DNA of 64,000 nt from Dipodascopsis uninucleata var. uninucleata (lineage: Eukaryota; Ascomycota; Lipomycetes; Lipomycetales; Lipomycetaceae), in the NCBI GenBank assembly GCA_030568195.1, contig JAJLTO010000004.1:868001-932000 (forward strand), given 5' to 3'. Both the position numbers and the translations under genes were made by a program. Below the pieces are notes generated by a model. The model saw only the letters and a list, made by a program, of their open reading frames with translations. It had not been told where the DNA came from and ran no database searches. Shown piece by piece: positions 15,346 through 26,786 of the stretch; the first letter of the stretch is position 1; each line of letters starts with the position of its first letter.

Positions 15346-16369
15346 GCTGTTGTTGTTGTTGCTGCTGTTGTTGCTGTGGTGGTTGTTGATGTTGCTGTTG
15401 CTGTTGTTGAGAATTTTGAGCATACTGTGGAGGAGGTAACGATTGATGAGAAGTTAAATGGTTTCGTTGCAAGTTGGTAACATCACTAATACTATTAGAT
15501 AACGTATGTATATTTAAATGAGATACTTTGTTATTCTCTTGATCGTCGCCTATTAGTCCAGGAGATTCGGTATTAGAACGAGTAAGACTGTACTGAGATT
15601 GGTGTGACTGAGGATGGTTCTGCTGACTATAAAACTTTGAATATTCCATCGTATTACTATACAATTGTTGCGGTTGCTTCATTGGCTGCGTACTGTAAGC
15701 CACACCAGGAATATTATGCTCTTCACTTGTTATTTGACTTTGAGAGGGTTGAGTAACCGCTCCATTATGAGAAGCTACAGAATTCAAAGAATGCGACCTT
15801 GAATGCGACCTCGAATGTGACCCTGATATTCTCTGAGATGTTAATACATTATTTGAAGCTGCTGTAATAGTAAGATGATTTGGAGATTCTGATCTAAGAG
15901 AAGTTGTGTTACCCCTGCCGAAATCTGACGGCTCCGGAGTACCAGACTCTGAATAATTGTCATTGTCATCATCAGTTAACTCTGACGTCTTCTGATAGTC
16001 GCTCGGTCGTTTGCTTTCATGAGGAGTAGCCTAAAAACAAATATTTCATGCATTAGTTAAGCACATTATTTTCGCAGAATACTTCTGATGACGACTCATC
16101 ATAGACTTATCGAGTAAAACATGCACTGCTATGACAAAAAACAAATGGCAACTTACATAATTATATCTTTCAATTAAATTTCTCGTATCGCAAGAAGTGT
16201 ACTCATACAGCTTCTTATTGTTTCCGAATATAATCACAGCTATATCCACTGAGCATAGAACTGATAATTCATGAGCTTTTTTGAATAATCCTGCTTTTCG
16301 CTTCAAAAACGTTACTGAGCGATTTCTTTCGTCTTTCAGAGGTTTGATAAGAATTTTGCGACGACCCAT
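14351..16369 (-). CDS. RLM1: MEF2-type MADS-box transcription factor, Rlm1/RlmA
   Basis: Two exons, 16369-16157 (71 codons, exactly the MADS box and MEF2 extension) and 16030-14351, total 630 aa. The N-terminus [20 protein letters not shown] and [18 protein letters not shown] are typical MEF2/RLM1-class DNA-binding sequence and distinguish it from the SRF/Mcm1 class. The rest is low complexity: three SHSR repeats, then Gln/Pro-rich sequence with a 51-Q run, then Ser/Pro-rich sequence with several short S-P or T-P MAPK-type sites such as [11 protein letters not shown] and [11 protein letters not shown]. Known role: nuclear target of the cell-wall-integrity MAPK Slt2/Mpk1, binding CTA(A/T)4TAG sites. 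The start is the ATG of MGRRK; a frame read further upstream begins only with GTG. Yeast Rlm1 has 676 aa. Confidence 0.93.
15224..15376 (-). repeat. CAA/CAG repeat encoding 51 uninterrupted glutamines in RLM1
   Basis: 153 bp of in-frame CAA/CAG codons on the minus strand, bounded by proline codons. The centre is a nearly pure CAA run; CAG interrupts toward both ends. Flanking shorter Q runs extend the low-complexity block to about 15160-15410. Such a tract is expected to vary in length between isolates. Confidence 0.95.
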
Positions 16370-17743
16370 GATTGACACTGTTTTTAATAGCTTGACAACG
16401 CAGTAAATAAATTCAACTACCTTTCAGGCACTGCGATATATCTTCTCGGTGACACTTGCTCCCGACAGTAAAGGAAAAAAAGGAGATGCGAGAACTAGCA
16501 CGATAACGAACGTACGTCGACTAATATATCCCTACTAATTTTCGATCGAACTCAGCAGTTCACAGCATACGCGTATTTCGGTTATACCTCGAAATATAAA
16601 ACCGAACAAGATATTCAGGATTCTAAAAATCCTGTAGTCTATAGTTGAATATCGAATATTGTTTCGTTAAAAACAATGAAAAAGCGAAGCCGTTAAAAGA
16701 GGCGTGGCTGGTGGTAGACAGAAAAGAAGATTTTTCCTGGTGATTATATAAAAGTGTAGTAGCTTTCACTAACGGAAAAAATCTCGTTATATATACAAAA
16801 ATATATAAATTATATTTGTGTATACTGCCAAAGTTATGCTCTGTAGGTTTATTTTCAGCAGACGATCCGAAAAAAATTTATTAAACAGCACAAGACAATT
16901 GTCGAAGTAAAGGTCAGGCTGTCAAATATGTAGGTCAAGCTTGTTAATGCCCTTTTGGTTTCTTCGTAGTACGTGATGGTTTGGCTATATAGACAGCACT
17001 GTACAGGACAAGTCGACAACAGGCAAGGACCGTCTAATTTCTTTTTTTCCCAGCAACCAATTGTCTAGTAAAAATAACTAGATCAGGGCAATAGAAGAAC
17101 AGAAGATAGAACAGACAAGAAAATAGATACTACTTCTACTACTACAACTGGTTACTGTTATCCTCTAGACGCCGTTGTTATAAAAACAAATCGACTTGTA
17201 ATTCCCAGTGCGCTTGAGAATATATCGCGAAATACTACCTTGTCACAGCTTATGACCAGGTCCGCCCGAAAAGATGTGATTCTAATTAGTAGTGTAGGAA
17301 TCGCGGATATGTAAGTATGGTGCCTGCAGAGTAGTTAGTTGTCCACAAGTTCATTAGCTTGAACCAGGTAATGCCAGCCGTAGGGACGCAAGAATGATAT
17401 AGCTGCTCCGAAACTTTTAAGAAAACACTACGGAGGTAGTCTGACGTGTAGTTTCTACTGCAAAGAAGCACAGAGGGAGCTTTTAGTCAAATATTTTTAG
17501 ATATTTTCACTAGTATGTGATCGAGGAAAGATATGGTCACCGCATATATATATAGTTCTACACGGACGTACATGTAAAAATCTCAGATATGAGAATATAA
17601 GGTATATGAGCGAACAAGAAGCATAATGCCTGTTTAGATACACGCGCCGACGCTTATTTGTTCTTCTACGTACTGGCTGCTGGTTTTGTCTATGACGAAA
17701 TTGGTTTTGCTGCTCATTAGTGCAGCCTAATATCGAAAGGCCC

Positions 17744-17771
17744 TGAACTTTGAACTTTGAACTTTGAACTT
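17744..17771. repeat. Four tandem copies of TGAACTT
   Basis: Exact 7-bp unit repeated four times, followed by TG. Short tandem repeat of slippage type within the large gene-free region. Confidence 0.9.
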
Positions 17772-19611
17772 TGTAAGCAGAGCAGATTCTCCGATAGGCA
17801 CGAAAAGCTTCGGAGAGCTAAGTGAAAAATGAGGCGAGGATGGTCAGAGACAAAGCTGATGGGTAGACCCGCACTGAAGTATCGTGTAAAAGCTGTCTCT
17901 CTAGACCTGTTGCGAAGAATAATAGCCAGCGTCACATTTGTAAGATTTTTCTTGCATTAAACTATCTTTTGAAGTGGAGTCTGCACTAAAGTTTGTTTTG
18001 TACTACAACATGCTTTAATTTAAACCTTTAGCGCCAACTCTAACGCTTATTGTCCGTAATGTGTTTCTAAGTATAGTAACAAAAATAGCAGCAGTTTGCA
18101 GATACCGATCAAATGAAGTTAGCATGCAACTTTCTGGCCAAGTTAGTTTCTGTTTGGTTCGCCATGCATCTATATGATATACTCCGGTTCTACGTTGATC
18201 TTCTACGATGTATGCGCGAGCACACCGTCTCTTTTTGCACATCAAGGCTTCATTAGATGAGAGCGTCCTGAAAGACGTTAGAGCGTGGGTGGGAGAAAGT
18301 TAGTTGGAGAAAGAGATGGAGGAGAAAAGATGACAAGGCGTCGTGATTACGCTGATATGACACCTCACGTCATAGCATGGTCGTATCCTCGAATACCATC
18401 CTCTAAATCCAGCACTATAGGAATTTAGGACTGATACCAGCACTAAAACAGCTGCTGATAGAGCTGGTGGATCTACTAAATACTCGCGGTCCCTAGGCCA
18501 AAAAATATGGGCCGGCCCTCAAAAAATTCCAGCGTACGTTTGTATCTGACTGTAGGCGCTAATAGGTCAATGTGCTTTATTCGTGTTTACTGATGGACAC
18601 GACCCAAAAATAGACAAAATTTATCTTGACGTCTACTGAAACTTCTGATGTTGTTGCGGGCTCGAATTTAGACTACTGCTAAACAGTACTTGTTACTAGC
18701 CTGTGCCTGGCTAATGCCATCTTGGCAGGAAACTTAACCTATCTTCTAGCAGAGCATTCCTTAGCTAGTGGCAGCCTTGTCTGGATTGTTCTTTACAGCG
18801 TTACAGCGTTACAGAGAAAGGGTCTAATAAGCAAGCTGGGATTCCGATACCAAATATGGCTGTCGTAGAGTGCATGTCTATATTCCGAGAGCTCTATAAC
18901 AGCACTATACGTGTACATCTTGCACACGCACATGTATAGTATATGTACGGCTATGTGCATATATATGTATGTGCTCGCTATACTGTGCGTGTAGTATGCT
19001 GCTTTGGTGCTGGTGAATCTGATAGCTCGCTAGCTAGCTATCAGGCTCTCCTAGTCGTTATCTCCGCTAATATGTGTAAGTGGATACTTTCGAGCCTCTT
19101 AACTTACCTTAATTTTCACCTTGTATTTTATACTTTTATTGTCTTGCCAACGTCTTCTGTTTCCAAGCGTTCATTGAAGCTCTATCTGCCATGTAATCTT
19201 GCGATGGTTGAACGGCTATGAGCGAACCCTGTGATGTCATTGGCCTCTAAGTATCCGACTTTCCGTACCAATAGCACCTACCGTCAAGTGGCGGAGAACT
19301 GGAAACAAATCCGGGCCACTACCCAGAAAACTTACGCTTGATAAATACGTGCCAGCGATATACACTTTGTTGCAGTATGTGTCGTTATAGTATACTAGCG
19401 GCTAGTCTAGCTCTGCAGAAGAAACCAAACCAGCTACTCTATGTTGTCTGGCTAGTGCTCAAATGTCCGTAGATAGTCTTTCAGTTACTATATAGTAGTG
19501 TGAACCTGTCTGGAGATAGTTTCGGCACCAGATAAAGACTAAGTGATTACATTTTAGGACAGAAGGCAGAGCAGATACTTTTTTCAGACGTAATGTAAAC
19601 ACCAGTGTCCT

Positions 19612-19645
19612 ACGTGCATGTGCCTCCAATTGATCACATGCACGT
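19612..19645. repeat. Perfect 11-bp inverted repeat with CACGTG
   Basis: ACGTGCATGTG at 19612-19622 and its exact reverse complement CACATGCACGT at 19635-19645, separated by 12 nt. The right arm runs into CACGTG (19641-19646), an E-box. It could be a hairpin in an RNA or a paired binding site for a bHLH factor. Confidence 0.8.
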
Positions 19646-19726
19646 GTTACACTCTCTCAGCATAGACAAACCTAGCTAGTCTCCTGCTACCCATTGCTGC
19701 CCGTAGTGATCGTAACTACACGCGAC

Positions 19727-19753
19727 TTTAGTCCGGACATGACCCGGACTAAA
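19727..19753. repeat. Perfect 10-bp inverted repeat with CGG-N7-CCG core
   Basis: TTTAGTCCGG at 19727-19736 and CCGGACTAAA at 19744-19753, 7 nt apart. The inner triplets form CGG-N7-CCG, the layout of a dimeric Zn2Cys6 factor site. It lies about 360 bp beyond the end of the M28B gene, so which gene it would serve is unclear. Confidence 0.75.
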
Positions 19754-20109
19754 CAACACCAGAAAACAACAATGCTGCTCAAGTCTGTTTTACAAGACTA
19801 CAGTAGGCGACGCTCCCCTAGCAAACAATGAAATCACTGAAAACACATCAATTATGCTTAATAATAACAATGTAACAAATTAATACTACAGACTATATAG
19901 AGTACCGCTGTTCCCCTTTTCGCGTTCTTGAATGGACAAAATGGATAGGACATTTATGAAGAATTAAAAACAAAATAACAACAAATACGGAGATCCCAAC
20001 AAAAGATTGAAAAAGCGACGAGTGACGATAATGAAGATAGAGCAAAATGAAGAGAAGTGACTACTACATGCCAACTCGATTTCCCAGATAATAAACTATA
20101 CTAAGATAG

Positions 20110-22857
20110 CTACTGCATACCAACCAGAGCCGATGCCTCACTTAATTTTCCATTAATAATATCAAGCCATTTTCTCGCGCGTTTAACGTCCCCGTCATCA
20201 ATAGCCTCCATCAATCCGGGGAAGCGGGTGCCTGCGTAGCCAGTCCACAAACCTGGAGCATAAACAATGTGTTTAAACCAAGGTCGTCCGTCAAGACCAT
20301 CTTCGTATAAGAACTTTCGTTCAAACATCTTATACTGGCGATTCATCGTCTGGATTTGAAAATACAGCCTCATTTTCTTGTAGCCATAGAACCATGCATA
20401 GTCTGTCAGGTAGCCTCTTTCAATTTCGGTCGATTTGGCTGCGAACGCCTTTGAAACGTTGGCAATCTCACTACTGGTAGCTACGACATTTCGGAGAGAT
20501 GGTAAAACATACCACCAACCTGGCTGGATATCAGGAAGGTCATCGTCGTAAGCAATAAAATCACAATATTGAATCAAACCATCTCCTTTACATTCGTATC
20601 GTCCTTCGCTCGACGTTCCCAAACGATTTTGTTCTTCGTTGATCAAATCAACAAGCCTGTCTTTGGCGACATCAAGATATCCCCTCAACTCATCAACATA
20701 CTCTGCAACATCAAAATGAACGATCTCGTTCTCCGACAAACGGAGAATCATCAAGCCCCATAGCTTTACCATCGTAGTATGATATTGCCACGTTGGATCT
20801 CCATAGGTATCCATCCAATGAAAAGAGTCGTAATTGCTATGATAATGATAGACAGGGGATTTGCTATTACCGGAAAAACCCATATCAATAGAAGGAATGC
20901 CAATATGGTCTTGAAACACAGTATAGTCCGAACCAGAGCCTAGGGTGCCTATTCTGGCACCATCTGTTTCCGCCCATCTGTCATACACACTGCCTCCCTC
21001 AGGATGATTAATGTCTCTAGTGACCTCTCTCAACAATCGGTTGAGTAATGGCGATGCTGCCGCCTCAAAATCAGTACCAGAAACCGCAACATCAACATTG
21101 AGATAAGCAAGTGCATTACCGTCAATGTACTTTTTCATTTCTTCACCCCACTCAGTAGATCCAAGTAATCCATATTCTTCACCGTCCCACGAAGCGAAAA
21201 TAATTGATCGAAGTGGCTTCCATCCCTTCTTTTTCAGCTCCCCAAGTGAACGTGCAAGTTCAATCATAACTGCGCTACCACTGTTAGGATCGCCAGCACC
21301 ACCAATTACCCAAGCATCACGATGGTTTCCAACTATGATAGCTTCATCCCGGATAACACCATCAATACGCCCCATAGCATTCCAGATGGGCGTAATCTGG
21401 TAGTCTTGAAGGTTATACAAGTTGATATTCTGAGTACTAGGTCCAACTGAATAATCAAATTCTCTAATTCCTCCGCGCCATGATTCGCCTAAATCATTAG
21501 GATTGAATCCCATTCCATTGAGATGCTTGAATATAGGTAACATATCACGGTAACTAACGGGAATAGACGGAATACTCGGAATTCTGTCATATGGACTCTG
21601 TCGCTCAGCATTCTTCGTACTTGCATACCCAGGAGTAGTAGGATCACCTGGTGATATAGACAAAAATTCGACACTGCCACGCTGAACACTAGATGGATTC
21701 CTCGCAGGTCCATCTGGATAAGTCTTGTACTTGTTTACCTTCGTTATATCTCCATCATCACCAGGATCAGAATAGATAAGAACACCAATTGCACCTCTAT
21801 CCTGTGCTCCCTTAACAATAAGACCTCGAAACAATCCACCATAACGAGCAATGACAATTTTATCAGCAACATAAACTCCGCGTGATTCAAGGAGGTCATA
21901 ATCCTCTGGTCGACCGTAATTAACATAAACGAAAGGCGCCGTGACGTTTCCGCTAGCCGAGTATCCATGGAAAGTTGGGATGCGATTAGTAGCACCAGTA
22001 GTAGCATCTTCAGGAAGAACATCCTCCTCAAGAGAAGCTTCGTATTCTACAGAACCATCAACACCAAGTAGTGCGAGGCGATGTTCCAGTGGATAGTTTA
22101 AGTAAGTATGATATTCCGCAATCTCAGTTTTGAATCCATATTCTCTAAATTTCTGAGCCGTCCACTCTGCCTGTGATCGATTTTGTCCTGCTAAATGTGC
22201 GCCGCTTGTGTAGTAATGACTCCATTCCCGAATTTGTTCAGGTTCAGGTGTAGCAATAAACATTCGCTCTACGTCAGCCGTAGATATTTTGAAATGGCGT
22301 AAGCGAGCCAGGTCTCTCCGTAGGGTTGTACGGGGCAGAAACACAAGCTTCCATCCGAGAATGAAAAAGATACCGAAGGCAGCATATGCTAGCATTCGCA
22401 TCACAAAATTGCCCCATCTTCGTCTTCCAAATGTACCTTTAACAGATGATGCTGATGAAGGAGAAGGTAATAAGAGGTCAGCCTCTGTTGCAGAGTCACT
22501 ATCTCCGGCTTCAGAGTCTGCATATGACTGCATCCCACTAGGCTGTGAACTCGCCAGAGTCGAGCCAGCAGACGTCGTATTCCCGAAGAATTCCAGGCCC
22601 CCAAATCGCTGTGGCTGTGGATTCAGCAGAGAGTCTTCTTCATCACCAGACTCGTCGTATTCAAGTGGATCAATAATGCGTCTAGCTCTACTAGAACCAG
22701 TTCCAGTCTGCTCGCCAGGGCTATCGAGGATAGTTTCTCGGTATGAACTGCTGATAATGGGTGAACCAGGTGCAGGCGATACTTCCAAGGGATTATCTTC
22801 CGACATACCCAGAGACGGGCGGTCAACAAGAGGATGCGTATCCGTTGGAGTAGCCAT
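20110..22857 (-). CDS. Transferrin-receptor/GCPII-like M28B protein (Tre1/Tre2/Vps70 family)
   Basis: Single exon of 915 aa from the ATG at 22857 (MATPTDTHPLVDRP). Type II membrane layout: a cytosolic Ser/acidic tail of about 150 residues, one TM segment (about 150-175, LAYAAFGIFFILGWKLVF), then PA domain, M28 peptidase domain and a C-terminal dimerisation domain. The di-zinc site appears intact: NHRDAW near residue 520, GAGDPNSGSA, DGEEYGLLGS with the catalytic and ligand glutamates, NVDVAVSG and YHYHSNYDS. It may therefore be a true carboxypeptidase, unlike the mammalian transferrin receptor. Yeast relatives act in vacuolar and transporter sorting (Tre1/2 as Rsp5 adaptors, Vps70 in CPY sorting). 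A clear PPxY motif is not seen. An acceptor-like AACAG just upstream suggests a 5'-UTR intron or a small upstream exon. Confidence 0.88.
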   Translation of the reverse strand: MATPTDTHPLVDRPSLGMSEDNPLEVSPAPGSPIISSSYRETILDSPGEQTGTGSSRARRIIDPLEYDESGDEEDSLLNPQPQRFGGLEFFGNTTSAGSTLASSQPSGMQSYADSEAGDSDSATEADLLLPSPSSASSVKGTFGRRRWGNFVMRMLAYAAFGIFFILGWKLVFLPRTTLRRDLARLRHFKISTADVERMFIATPEPEQIREWSHYYTSGAHLAGQNRSQAEWTAQKFREYGFKTEIAEYHTYLNYPLEHRLALLGVDGSVEYEASLEEDVLPEDATTGATNRIPTFHGYSASGNVTAPFVYVNYGRPEDYDLLESRGVYVADKIVIARYGGLFRGLIVKGAQDRGAIGVLIYSDPGDDGDITKVNKYKTYPDGPARNPSSVQRGSVEFLSISPGDPTTPGYASTKNAERQSPYDRIPSIPSIPVSYRDMLPIFKHLNGMGFNPNDLGESWRGGIREFDYSVGPSTQNINLYNLQDYQITPIWNAMGRIDGVIRDEAIIVGNHRDAWVIGGAGDPNSGSAVMIELARSLGELKKKGWKPLRSIIFASWDGEEYGLLGSTEWGEEMKKYIDGNALAYLNVDVAVSGTDFEAAASPLLNRLLREVTRDINHPEGGSVYDRWAETDGARIGTLGSGSDYTVFQDHIGIPSIDMGFSGNSKSPVYHYHSNYDSFHWMDTYGDPTWQYHTTMVKLWGLMILRLSENEIVHFDVAEYVDELRGYLDVAKDRLVDLINEEQNRLGTSSEGRYECKGDGLIQYCDFIAYDDDLPDIQPGWWYVLPSLRNVVATSSEIANVSKAFAAKSTEIERGYLTDYAWFYGYKKMRLYFQIQTMNRQYKMFERKFLYEDGLDGRPWFKHIVYAPGLWTGYAGTRFPGLMEAIDDGDVKRARKWLDIINGKLSEASALVGMQ

Positions 22858-23518
22858 CACCTCAAACAGACCTGTTAAATAAAATAAAGACACAAACTAG
22901 TAATAGATGCTACTGTTCACTGTTCTTATCTCTCCTTAGCTGTGCTTCACCTATTTCTCTCCCGGCTTTTTCACTACACAGTTAAATTATTCTCGCACCT
23001 ACTGCTACAAATTATCTGTCCGTTCAATCTGTTACTGCGAATATCTATCTTGATACTTTGAGCTCCCGATATGTACCGTATTAGAGAAGGATTATGCTCT
23101 AAATGCTCATTGCTAGACTATCTTTCAAATAACACTACTCTCGTAGTTCCTATTCCAGTTCTATATCGTAAGCAATAACCATATCTTACATAATCGCTGC
23201 ATGAAAGCGATCGATCTGGCTGAGATAACCCTAATATAATAGTTTAAACAAAGTACGCAATTATTGCGCGGATATGGCACATATGTAACTATTACCATAC
23301 GCGGAGCAGGAATTAGACTTCAAACTGTTTTATTCGTGTTATGAAATTAAATAATAGTAGTATATTACGGTCGTCATCAGTTATTCTATTCAAGCTGGCT
23401 TGAAACGCCGAGAAATCTATCTTAAGTTCTTTTCTCCCCGTTATTTTACGAGCCTTTTCCCTCTGTATTCGATATTTAAGAATACACAGGGACGATTACA
23501 TCAATATATGAGAGAATA
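22858..23518. other. Divergent promoter region, M28B gene and NHA1
   Basis: 661 bp shared by two divergent membrane-protein genes. It contains AACCCTAA (23227-23234), the reverse of the TTAGGGTT motif also found upstream of RPS21, and pyrimidine-rich tracts near both starts. No coding frame. Confidence 0.6.
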
Positions 23519-26500
23519 ATGGCGTGGGATCAACTGTGGGTGAGTAAATACAGACAGCCAGTGCTTAGGATGGATGCGAACTCATGAGAGCGTCTAGAAC
23601 TTCAGATGCAGAAACTAAGTGTGTGTGTATTGCGAACAGTAGCTGACCAAACTTGATATTTCTTAACAGATTAATAAACCGCATCTGGCTTATGCTATCA
23701 TCGGAGGATTTACTTCTATATTTTCTCTGATATCTCTTTTTGTCAAAGAGAAGCTCTATATAGGTGAAGCAAGTAAGTGCCCGTGAGGTGTAGTATAGGA
23801 AGAGAACTAGAAATGTCGCCTCAATATCTGTCTGTGCAGAAACTCCATTATGTTACTCGACCTCTTGCAGAATTGGGGCCTCTGAATATATGATACTGCG
23901 TGGCGTGGCAAAGTTGGAAGGTTGTGTAGTCGGAATTTAATGGCTAGTAGATTAGATGCCAAGACTTGGTCAACAAATTATTGAATAGAATGTGAAACGA
24001 CATGAAATTAGAAAATAACAAGCAGTAAATATATTAAAGACAAGCAAGTGATATTGGAGACACAGAATATAAATTAGAGCGTGGTGACAGTAAAAAATTG
24101 GGCAGGCTAAGGAACGGCAGAGATGTACTATATGGAACCATGAGCTGACATAGTGTTTAAAATTTTAGCTGTTGCAACAATAGTAGGTATCATCTTTGGA
24201 CCACATGCATTGAAATTATTTGATCCGTCAACATGGGGTAATGTCGATTACATCACATTAGAAGTCTCAAGAATTGTTTTGATCGTACAGATTTTCGCCG
24301 TCGGTGTCGAATTACCTAAGAAGTATATGCTTCGTCACTGGTTGTCGGTATTCTATCTGTTAGTTCCAGTCATGGCAGCTGGATGGCTTATTTGTTCTTG
24401 TTTTATCTGGAAGCTTGTACCGTCATTGTCATGGGTTGAAGCCTTGGTAGTTTCTGGCTGTATTACAGCTACAGATCCAGTCTTGGCATCTGCAGTCGTT
24501 GGTAAAGGTAAATTTTCCAAGCGTGTGCCCGGTCATTTACGAAACCTTCTATCTGCTGAGTCGGGGTGTAATGACGGAATGGCTTTCCCTTTTACTTACC
24601 TTGCAATATATCTTATACGATATACTGGAAGTGCGGATGAAATTTTTATTCACTGGTTTACTAGAACTGTGCTCTATGAATGTGTGTTTGGTTGTATCCT
24701 TGGGACAATTATAGGGTATTCCGGAAGACATTTGATCAAATTTGCAGAAACTCGTAATTTGATCGATCGAGAGTCGTTCCTTGTATTTTATTTTGTTTTA
24801 GCATTATTTTGTACCGGTATCGGTACAATTCTAGGTAGTGACGATCTTTTGGTCGCATTTTCAGCAGGTGTAGCTTTTGCTTGGGATGGTTGGTTCGCGC
24901 ACAAAACGGAGGAATCACATGTCTCAAACGTCATCGATCTTCTTCTCAATCTTGCATACTTCGTCTATTTTGGGTCCATCATTCCCTGGAATTTGTACAA
25001 TGTCCCTGACCTTGGAATAACTCCTTGGAAATTAGTTATTCTTGCTCTTCTTGTGATTTTGTTTAGAAGAATTCCTATTATGTTGATGCTCAAGCCTTTG
25101 GTTCCTGATATTCGAACTTGGCGCGAGGCTCTGTTTTGCGGTCACTTTGGACCTGTTGGTGTCGGCGCAATCTTTACTTGTATTATTGCTCGTGCCGAAC
25201 TGGAGCATGATAGTCCTACTCCACTTGCTGAGCTTCCCGCACCGGGGGCAGAGAATTATGTCGTTGTCTCAGTTATATGGCCAGTCGTCACGTTCCTAAT
25301 TATTGCATCCATTATTGTCCATGGGTCGTCCATTGCAGTCTTCACACTTGGTAAGCGTCTCAACACCATGGCTATTACTATGTCCTATACTACTGGAAAC
25401 GGGAACGGACCTTCTTGGCTTTCGAGATTACCTCGAATGGATTCGGGCCAGAGTTTATCTCTGCGTAAGGTAGAGACTACTAAGAATGAACCTATTGGTA
25501 AGCTGTTCCGAAGACCTACAACCGGTGCTACAGGTAATAGACCACCAGCACAAGCTGCTGGTCGTATGAAGCACCGTAGAAAGTCTAATAGGCCACCTCC
25601 AGAGGCTGAAAATATTCAGATACCAGAGCCCGTTCTTCAGAGACCGCAGCGTGCATCGGAAAGTGATATAGAAGAAGAAATTAATCCAGATGAGCATAAC
25701 ATTTTTCAGGAAGGAGATCATATTATTATTGAAGACAGAGACGGTGAAGTTCTGACCACTATCAACTCCGCTGAGGCAGACCCGTCTTATTTTAATACTG
25801 ATCCTGAAAAGATACAATCTCCTATGGACAAATTAAATATCAGAAAGAGTAATGAGTCGTTGAAGTTCCGCGATCCAGAGAGTGGTCAACCTGGAAGATC
25901 TCGCGAGCATGCTATTGCTTATCAGCTTGATGACGAGATTTTTGTTGAGAATGATGAAGGCGAAATTATTAAGAGATATCGCATTAATCGTCGAAACTCA
26001 CAGGCTCAGACACCTGGTGGTATATATGATAGAGCTCTTTCATGGGTTGGTATACGCCGGGGAAACACGATGGATGGTTTACACAATGCTGGTGCAACGC
26101 ATAATCGGAAACAGCAGGGCCAAGGTGAAGATGAAATTGAAGATGAAGATGAAGATCTTGAAATGCAGAGAGCCGAATCTTCCGCAAATGCTAGTTCTGT
26201 GTCAGGATCATTTTTTGCTTCACCGAATGGAATTAATACAGGTGAACTCCCTAAAAATTTCTTGACTCGCAGAACTAGTGATGGTGCTCGCATTATACCT
26301 GGTCGAAAACCTGCGCCAAGTATCAGCGAAGATGATGAAGAAACTCCAGCGGAAAGACGACGACGTCTGGCTGCTCTTAAAGGAACCAGTGATACGGAGG
26401 ATGAGAATATTTCTGCTGAAGATGAAGCATATAATGCTGATGATGACTATCAACAGGGAAGTCAGGGGTTTCATAATGAAAGTAATGCTGAAGATGCTGA

Positions 26501-26786
26501 AAATATCAGAAAAGCACAAGATAAGGATAATAAGACGGCTAACCAGGATTTGCATCATAGAGTGTCTTTTTCAGATGAGAATGAAGGAAGACGTCGTCGA
26601 CGTCTTTCTGGACAAGGCATAGCGGAAGATAGCAATACCTACGAGCAGCGCCGCTCTTCTAGTGTTAGCGAGTCTAACAGGGATGACAATAATAATGATA
26701 ATGATAATGATCACGATGGTAATGGACCAAGTGCCCCTCAGCGAACAACAATTACTTGGAGTGAAAGTGTTAAACGAAAGAAGTAA
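23519..26786 (+). CDS. NHA1: Plasma-membrane Na+(K+)/H+ antiporter Nha1/Sod2
   Basis: Three exons: 23519-23539 (only 7 codons, MAWDQLW), 23670-23772 and 24169-26786, total 913 aa. The joined N-terminus, [20 protein letters not shown] then [17 protein letters not shown], aligns with Nha1. About 12 TM helices fill the first 440 residues, with [15 protein letters not shown] and [14 protein letters not shown] carrying the transport-site aspartates. The hydrophilic C-terminal tail of about 470 residues keeps two motifs of yeast Nha1 ([12 protein letters not shown] and [17 protein letters not shown]) and ends in Arg/Asp-rich low-complexity sequence. Known role: electroneutral or electrogenic Na+/Li+/K+ extrusion for salt and pH tolerance. 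Intron 2 is 396 bp, long for this window. An open frame starting at 24153 begins with GTG inside that intron and is not the start. Confidence 0.95.

Larger units (their letters stand above)
16370..20109. other. 3.7-kb gene-free region upstream of RLM1
   Basis: The longest gene-free stretch in the window, between the RLM1 start and the 3' end of the M28B peptidase gene. No frame shows family similarity, codon bias or credible splice structure. The one ATG frame above 90 codons (18943-19221) looks random. It contains a 7-bp tandem repeat, two perfect inverted repeats near 19.6-19.75 kb, a 24-bp imperfect palindrome near 19019-19042 and a short CGTTACAG duplication near 18796. A long RLM1 promoter or 5' leader, a non-coding RNA or a decayed element are all possible. 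Confidence 0.5.

Noticed and set aside
15124-15480. Poly-Leu, poly-Val and poly-Asn open frames
   Set aside because: Other-frame readings of the RLM1 CAA/CAG repeat.
16370-16378. Upstream extension of the MADS protein (three extra codons)
   Set aside because: It begins with GTG; the conserved MGRRK start at 16369 has its own ATG.
18943-19221. 92-codon ATG frame in the large gene-free region
   Set aside because: Random-looking composition, no recognisable family, no splice context; kept out of the CDS list.
24153-24168. Start of NHA1 at a GTG just before exon 3
   Set aside because: Intronic; two upstream exons restore the conserved Nha1 N-terminus.
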